Positions 59,302-64,000 of a stretch of DNA of 64,000 nt are shown one piece after another (positions within the stretch are counted from its first letter, which is position 1; the number at the start of each line of letters is the position of its first letter). The notes under the pieces were generated by a model that saw only the letters and a list, made by a program, of their open reading frames with translations, was not told the origin of the DNA and made no database searches. Position numbers and translations under genes: made by a program. The stretch spans positions 6,975,001 to 7,039,000 of the forward strand of contig NZ_CP121666.1 of the NCBI RefSeq assembly GCF_029714325.1. Reading direction: 5' to 3'. The stretch is from Bradyrhizobium sp. CB1717 (GTDB lineage: Bacteria > Pseudomonadota > Alphaproteobacteria > Rhizobiales > Xanthobacteraceae).

Positions 59302-60810
59302 TTGTCAAAGCTCACCCTGCCGGTCCGGCTCGCTCTCCTGGTCGCGGGAACGATGTTGCCGATGATCGTCTTCGCGGTCGGCATCGCCTTCTACCATTAC
59401 AAGCAGGACCGCAGCGACGCGACCCGCCGCGTGCTGGAGAACGTCCGCAGCATGCGCCTCGTGCTGGATTCCGAGGTGCAGCGGATGACCGGCAGCTTGC
59501 AGGTGCTGGCGCTGACGAACTCGCTGCGCAACGACGACTTCCAGAACTTTCGCCGCATCGCGCTCGGCTTCCTCGACCAGTACGGCAAGGGCGGCCTGTT
59601 GCTGATCTCCGACCGCAAGGGCCGATTGCTGTTCTCCTCGACGACGGAGGACACCGCGAGCCTGCCGCTGCGTGGCAATCTCGCCATCGTCGAGAACGTG
59701 TTCGCGACCAGAACGCCGCAATATTCCGACCTGTTCACCGGCGCGATCAATGGGCGTCAGGTGTTGACCGTCGAGGTGCCGGTGTTCCGGAACGGCGAGG
59801 TGATCTATGACCTCTGCTTCAGCCCGCCGATCGGCATCTTCCAGGAGCTGGTCGAGAAGCAGCGGCCCGACCAGAAGTGGACAGTGTCCCTGCTCGACAC
59901 CACAGGCACGGTATTCGCCCGCGTGCCTAATCCCGCTGAAAACTTCGGCAAGCGCGCATCGCCTTCGCTGTACGAGGAAATGTTTCGCGCTCCCGAGGCA
60001 ACGCTGTCGTCGGTCTCGCTCGACGGCGTCGCGCTCGCCTCCGCCTACACCCGATCTCGGCTCACCGGATGGACGGTGGCCGCGGGCGTCCCCGAAAGCT
60101 CGTTGATCGCCCCGCTCTGGCGCAACATTGCGATCACCGGCCTGATCGGCGGCATCTTGCTGCTGATCGGCCTCACCTTCGCGGTGCGGATGGCAACCAC
60201 GATCGCGCGCGGCGAGATGCTGCACAATCTCCTGATCGAGGAGCTCAACCACCGCGTCAAGAACACGCTGGCCTTGATGCAGGCGATCGCGGTGCAGACC
60301 TTCCGCAGTGCCAGTCGTGACGAGCGGGCCAAGTTCGAGGGACGGCTCGGCGCGCTCGCCCAGGCGCATAATCTGCTCAGCCAGGAGAAATGGGTGGGCT
60401 CGGAGCTGAGGGAGGTGATCGCCCGTGCGCTTCAACCGTTCCTGCTGAGCAACGCCGACCGCATCCGGATGGCCGGCCCTACGGTGCCGCTGTCGCCGCG
60501 GCTTGCGGTGGTGCTGTCGATGATCGTGCACGAGATCGCCACCAATGCGGCGAAATACGGCGCGCTGTCGAACGAGACCGGCCGGGTGACGCTCGACTGG
60601 GAGGTCATCGCCGATACACCGAAGCCGCGGCTGCGCCTGATCTGGACCGAGATCGGCGGACCGCCGGTGACCGCGCCGGTGCGGCGCGGCTTCGGCTCGC
60701 GCCTGATCGAGCGCAGCGCCCGCGACCAGCTCGGCGGCGAGGCAACCGTCGACTTCCTTCCGCGCGGCGTCGTCTGCACGGTGACTTGCATGCTGGACGA
60801 GACGCGCTGA
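59302..60810 (+). CDS. HWE-type sensor histidine kinase
   Basis: This 502-residue sensor has an N-terminal membrane helix (LALLVAGTMLPMIVFAVGI), a periplasmic dCache-like sensing region to about 270, a second helix (IAITGLIGGILLLIGLTF), then the kinase core. The phospho-accepting histidine is in ELNHRVKNTLA, the N-box in HEIATNAAKYGAL and the W-x-E motif in IWTEIGG, which define the HWE family of alphaproteobacteria. The start appears to be TTG 59302. No response regulator is encoded nearby, so it is an orphan. Signal unknown. Confidence 0.88.
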   Translation: MSKLTLPVRLALLVAGTMLPMIVFAVGIAFYHYKQDRSDATRRVLENVRSMRLVLDSEVQRMTGSLQVLALTNSLRNDDFQNFRRIALGFLDQYGKGGLLLISDRKGRLLFSSTTEDTASLPLRGNLAIVENVFATRTPQYSDLFTGAINGRQVLTVEVPVFRNGEVIYDLCFSPPIGIFQELVEKQRPDQKWTVSLLDTTGTVFARVPNPAENFGKRASPSLYEEMFRAPEATLSSVSLDGVALASAYTRSRLTGWTVAAGVPESSLIAPLWRNIAITGLIGGILLLIGLTFAVRMATTIARGEMLHNLLIEELNHRVKNTLALMQAIAVQTFRSASRDERAKFEGRLGALAQAHNLLSQEKWVGSELREVIARALQPFLLSNADRIRMAGPTVPLSPRLAVVLSMIVHEIATNAAKYGALSNETGRVTLDWEVIADTPKPRLRLIWTEIGGPPVTAPVRRGFGSRLIERSARDQLGGEATVDFLPRGVVCTVTCMLDETR

Positions 60811-61113
60811 ACAGGGACCATCGAGCAGCGGTGCCGACCTGCTCGTTAGCTCGCCCTTTGACGGCTTGCCGCTCTTTCACAAGCCATTTCGACGGCATCT
60901 AACCGTCTCTCGCGCGATCTCCGTTCAACACCGCGACAGCTCGACGCCGCCCGGCGTGCGTTTGCGAAAACGCGCGCCTGCCCTGAGCAGGATCGGACAA
61001 AGCACGACCGCTTCAGGAAAGACGCTGTTCCGTCACCCGCATAGAACGCGCACCGACCCGTACAAATACGGACGGCTGATGTGCAGCCTGAGACGATCAG
61101 GAGGAGCCGCACA
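60811..61113. other. intergenic space without a recognised gene
   Basis: This 303-base gap separates the sensor kinase from the AraC gene. I see no convincing coding frame. A small hairpin GCGTTT/AAACGC lies near 60958, and the AraC ribosome site AGGAGG is at the right end. The AraC promoter should be here, but no clear hexamers stand out. Confidence 0.6.
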
Positions 61114-62073
61114 ATGATTGGGAGCACCGCACTCATGCGCAATCCCTCGCCCAAGGGCTTGCCACCCCCACCCGGCACACAGCCTGACGATGGCGAGACG
61201 TCCCAGCTGCGCGCTGCCGATGCGGAGATGGCGCGCGTGCTCAAGACGAAGCCACTTCGCATGGCCTCCGATTCCCAGAGCGGCACGATTGCCTATTGGA
61301 AGCACGAGCCGCTGCACGACGTAGTCGAACCCATGGCCGATCACGTCATCATGACCTATCCCGCCGGCTCACAGGCACTGGAGCGGCGCAGCGGAAAATC
61401 GGCTGCGATCAGCACGGCGCGACCCGGCGTCGTCACGATCATTCCGGCCGGATCGACCTCGCGATGGGACATTCACCGTTCGATGCATGTCGTTCAGCTC
61501 TATCTTCCGCAGCGAACGCTGCTGCGTATCGCCGATGAAGCCGGCACGGCGAGCCCCGGCGACCTCCTGGAAAGAACCGGGCATCCCGACGCCATCACGT
61601 CCCGCCTGCTGCTGAGCGCAGCCGACTCGCTCGAAGGCAGCGCCACGCTCGACACGCTGTTCAGGCAGCAGCTGACCGATCTCCTCGCCACGCGCGTGCT
61701 CGCGGCCCATGCCGGCGTGCCGGCCGCGCCGCAGCCGATCATCGGCGGCCTCTCGCCAACGGTCCTGCGTCGGTCCATCGAGCGCCTTCGCTCGGACAGC
61801 GATGCGGATGTGTCGCTCTCGGCGCTGGCCTCCGACGCCGGTCTGTCGCGTTTCCATTTCTGCCGCTCCTTCAAGGAGAGCACCGGACTCTCGCCGCATG
61901 CCTGGCTGCGCCAGCACCGGCTCGAGCAGGCCATGAACATGCTGCGGGAGACCGACGAACCGGTCGTCTCGATCGCCGCAGCGCTCGGCTATTCCACGCA
62001 GACCGCCTTCGCCGCCGCATTCAAGAAGCTGACGGGTGAAACGCCGAGCGATTGGCGCAGACGGACGCGTTAG
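61114..62073 (+). CDS. AraC family transcriptional regulator
   Basis: This 319-residue activator has a C-terminal pair of helix-turn-helices (about 220-315): LSALASDAGLSRFHFCRSFK and VSIAAALGYSTQTAFAAAFK, closing with TGETPSDWRR. The N-terminal part is an effector or dimerisation region without a clear family. AGGAGG lies ten bases before ATG 61114. It precedes an NDH-2-like and an MBL-fold gene on the same strand and may control them. Confidence 0.9.
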   Translation: MIGSTALMRNPSPKGLPPPPGTQPDDGETSQLRAADAEMARVLKTKPLRMASDSQSGTIAYWKHEPLHDVVEPMADHVIMTYPAGSQALERRSGKSAAISTARPGVVTIIPAGSTSRWDIHRSMHVVQLYLPQRTLLRIADEAGTASPGDLLERTGHPDAITSRLLLSAADSLEGSATLDTLFRQQLTDLLATRVLAAHAGVPAAPQPIIGGLSPTVLRRSIERLRSDSDADVSLSALASDAGLSRFHFCRSFKESTGLSPHAWLRQHRLEQAMNMLRETDEPVVSIAAALGYSTQTAFAAAFKKLTGETPSDWRRRTR

Positions 62074-62170
62074 CAGCAATCCCGCGACAGCGACGGCAAT
62101 CGCTCTGGGGCGGTCGAGTATCTGGTTCGCTAGATATCTCAGGAACGGACCACGCGGACGGAGACGAACA

Positions 62171-62452
62171 ATGGACTGGAAACGCCTTGCAATTGCACCG
62201 CGCCGCAAAGCCACCGCAACGGCGCTCCTGTACGGGCTCTCGCTGACCGTGCGTCTCACCTCGCCGACAGCCGAGGAGGCGCCGGCACAGAGCGCCAGTC
62301 CCCTGGCGTCAATCCTGATCAATCATGATTGGCCGAGGAAACCAGCGGTGCCGGCCGCCCTGCGCGGCTGGCCATCGAGCCCGAGAAGCTGCCAGGCGGC
62401 CTGTGGAAGCCCCGCGCTGCTGTCGTCCCTGCCAGCTTGTACCGCGCCGTAA
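62171..62452 (+). CDS. possible small protein or gene remnant
   Basis: This frame of 93 codons begins MDWKRLAIAPRRK and has a weakly hydrophobic signal-like stretch (TALLYGLSLTVRL) ending near APAQSA, after which the composition is irregular. Another frame starting near 62325 also looks coding-like for about 80 codons and runs into the next gene. The 499-base gap may therefore hold a degraded, frameshifted exported protein rather than an intact gene. No ribosome site is evident. Confidence 0.3.
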   Translation: MDWKRLAIAPRRKATATALLYGLSLTVRLTSPTAEEAPAQSASPLASILINHDWPRKPAVPAALRGWPSSPRSCQAACGSPALLSSLPACTAP

Positions 62453-62572
62453 CGGGCAACCGGCCTCCGCTTCACCTCTTCGCGTCATCGCCGATCGCAG
62501 CAGGCTCCGCCGACCTTGGGCGGCAGCGACGACGCACGTCTGTCCCGACCACCGAACTCAGGAGTGAACCAC

Positions 62573-63778
62573 ATGCGACTGCTCATCATCGGCGCCGGCT
62601 TTGCCGGCATGTATGCCGCCCTCTCCGCCGCCCGTCTGCGCGACATCCAGGGCGCATCCCCCGGCGATCTCGAGATCGCGCTGATCGCACCCGAGCCGAC
62701 GCTGGTGGTCCGCCCGCGGCTCTACGAGCCGAAGCCGGAAACGCTGACGGCGCCGCTGCTCGACGTCCTCCAGGCGATCGACGTCAACTACATCCAGGGC
62801 AGCGCCGAGACCGTGAACACCGAAGCGCGGACGGTGCAGATCACGTCTCCCAAGGGTCCGCGCAGGACCCTGTCCTACGACCGTCTGGTGATCGCGACCG
62901 GCAGCCGCCTGTTCCGGCCCGACATTCCCGGCCTCGCCGAGCACGGGTTCAGCGTCGATTCGCTCGATGACGCCATCGCGCTGGACAAGCATCTGCACGG
63001 GCTTGCCGACCGGCCGGCCGTGAACGGGCGCGACACGGTCGTCGTCGCCGGCGGCGGCTTTACGGGCATCGAAGCCGCAACCGAGCTGCCCGCGCGCCTG
63101 CGCAAGATCCTCGGCAAGGATTCGAAGACACGCGTGATCATCGTCGAGCGCAACGGCGCGATCGCTCCGGATATGGGTGAAGGCCCCCGTCCGCTCATCG
63201 CGGACGCCCTGCGCAAGCTCGGCGTTGAGACCCGGCTCGGGGCCTGCGTCGCCTCGCTCGACAAATCCGGTGTGACGCTCTCGACCGGCGAGCATATCGA
63301 GACCGAGACGGTGGTCTGGGCCGCCGGCATCCGCGCCGCTCCATTGACGGCACAGATTCCGGCCGAGCGCGACAATTTTGGCCGGCTTCTGGTGGATCGC
63401 GATCTGCGCGTGCCTGGTGTTGCCGGCGTCTTCGCCACCGGCGATGCCGCCCGCGCCGCCTGCGACGACGAGGGCAATTACGCGCTGATGTCGTGCCAGC
63501 ATGCCACGCGCATGGGCGCCTTTGCCGGCAACAATGCCGCCGCCGAGCTGCTCGGCGTTCCGACGAGGCCGTACCACCAGAAGGCCTACGTCACCTGCCT
63601 CGACCTCGGCGAAGCCGGCGCGCTGTTCACGCGCGGCTGGGAGCGCAAGGTCGAGATGGTCGGCGACGTCGCCAAGAAGACCAAGCACGAGATCAACACC
63701 GTCTGGATCTATCCGCCGAAAGCCGAGCGTGCCGCCGCGCTCGCTTCGGCCGATCCGGAGCGTGTGACTGCTCTCTAG
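62573..63778 (+). CDS. NAD(P)/FAD-dependent oxidoreductase, NDH-2-like
   Basis: This 401-residue flavoprotein has FAD-binding LLIIGAGFAGMYAALSAA at the N-terminus, NAD-binding VVVAGGGFTGIEAATEL near residue 160 and FATGDAARA for the second FAD contact, plus VWAAGIRAAP typical of type II NADH dehydrogenases. It may pass electrons from NADH to quinone, though no obvious C-terminal membrane helix is present. AGGAG precedes ATG 62573. It is followed by a start of an MBL-fold gene on the same strand. Confidence 0.86.
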   Translation: MRLLIIGAGFAGMYAALSAARLRDIQGASPGDLEIALIAPEPTLVVRPRLYEPKPETLTAPLLDVLQAIDVNYIQGSAETVNTEARTVQITSPKGPRRTLSYDRLVIATGSRLFRPDIPGLAEHGFSVDSLDDAIALDKHLHGLADRPAVNGRDTVVVAGGGFTGIEAATELPARLRKILGKDSKTRVIIVERNGAIAPDMGEGPRPLIADALRKLGVETRLGACVASLDKSGVTLSTGEHIETETVVWAAGIRAAPLTAQIPAERDNFGRLLVDRDLRVPGVAGVFATGDAARAACDDEGNYALMSCQHATRMGAFAGNNAAAELLGVPTRPYHQKAYVTCLDLGEAGALFTRGWERKVEMVGDVAKKTKHEINTVWIYPPKAERAAALASADPERVTAL

Positions 63779-63795
63779 ACGCACGAAGTGACGGC

Positions 63796-63820
63796 GGCCG
63801 CGCGTCCTGGCTGCGCGGCC
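63796..63820 (+). terminator. hairpin after the NDH-2-like gene
   Basis: GGCCGCGC and GCGCGGCC form an 8-bp stem with a nine-base loop, 17 bases after the stop codon. No T-run follows, so it may only attenuate read-through into the next gene. Confidence 0.4.
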
Positions 63821-63868
63821 CGCTCAACCAGGACCAGCCAGAAGCCTTCCATGAAACAGGAGACGAAC

Positions 63869-64000
63869 ATGAACCTGCACAACACCTCATATCCCCAGGC
63901 ATCGGGCCCCGAAGAGCTCGTTCCGTCACGCTACGCGCTGAAGGTCGGCGAGATCGACGTGCTGGTGGTCAGCGACGGCGTGCTGCCGTTGCCGACCACG
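63869..64000 (+). CDS. MBL-fold metallo-hydrolase, N-terminal part
   Basis: The gene starts at ATG 63869 with AGGAG upstream (an in-frame ATG at 63851 lacks one) and runs off the window after 44 codons. The visible ALKVGEIDVLVVSDGVLPLP resembles the first beta-hairpin of metallo-beta-lactamase-fold hydrolases common in Bradyrhizobium. The metal-binding HxHxDH motif would lie beyond the edge, so the call rests on the N-terminus alone. It may be in one operon with the NDH-2-like gene. Confidence 0.6.
   Translation, partial: MNLHNTSYPQASGPEELVPSRYALKVGEIDVLVVSDGVLPLPTT

Overview
The window reads as a chromosomal segment of a Bradyrhizobium-like alphaproteobacterium (Nitrobacteraceae). The evidence is high GC, dense short-spaced operons, a narK-bjgb-flp-nasC nitrate-assimilation cluster in the order known from Bradyrhizobium diazoefficiens, a DUF1236 exported protein, an HWE histidine kinase, many ABC/TRAP uptake systems, and several families of short palindromic intergenic repeats. 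I saw no tRNA, rRNA, CRISPR array, phage or insertion sequence. Identifications come from reading motifs; no database search was run.

Layout. 1-1.9 kb: the 3' end of an unknown gene, then a class III nucleotidyl cyclase. 1.9-9.4 kb (minus): a catabolic operon (TIM-barrel isomerase, DUF993 aldolase-like protein, Gfo/Idh dehydrogenase, enolase-superfamily enzyme) with an NMT1-type ABC importer, followed upstream by a TetR regulator and a two-domain VOC protein. 11.7-16.4 kb: two PfkB kinases (one rbsK), a ferredoxin reductase, an enoyl-CoA hydratase and a histidine phosphatase. 16.4-22.1 kb: a TRAP importer plus an IlvD/Edd dehydratase, divergent from a GntR/FCD regulator across an 11-bp inverted pair. 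22.3-27.2 kb: small exported or membrane proteins of unknown role, including a TAXI-like binding protein. 27.4-29.3 kb: a uronate dehydrogenase divergent from an SMP-30 lactonase. 29.7-39.6 kb: aldehyde dehydrogenase, AceE/MdeB-like E1 with a divergent Lrp regulator, PPK2, zinc alcohol dehydrogenase, EamA transporter, aldo/keto reductase and a second SMP-30 protein.

40.0-52.6 kb is a nitrate/nitrite region: nasC, flp, bjgb and narK, then nrtC, nrtB and nrtA (all minus), then a divergent formate/nitrite-type channel and a fused PP2C phosphatase/Ser-Thr kinase (plus). I find three sigma-54-type promoters (narK, nrtA, channel). Tandem NtrC-like boxes are centred exactly 111 bp from each -24 element, and one enhancer sits midway between the two divergent promoters. 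The region would import nitrate by two routes, reduce it to nitrite, remove NO through globin plus flavoprotein, and move nitrite through the channel, under nitrogen-status control.

52.6-64 kb: intradiol dioxygenase, serine hydrolase, a second TRAP importer, small exported proteins (including 26- and 30-residue membrane peptides that are easy to miss), an HWE sensor kinase, an AraC regulator, an NDH-2-like flavoprotein, and the start of an MBL-fold hydrolase cut by the window edge.
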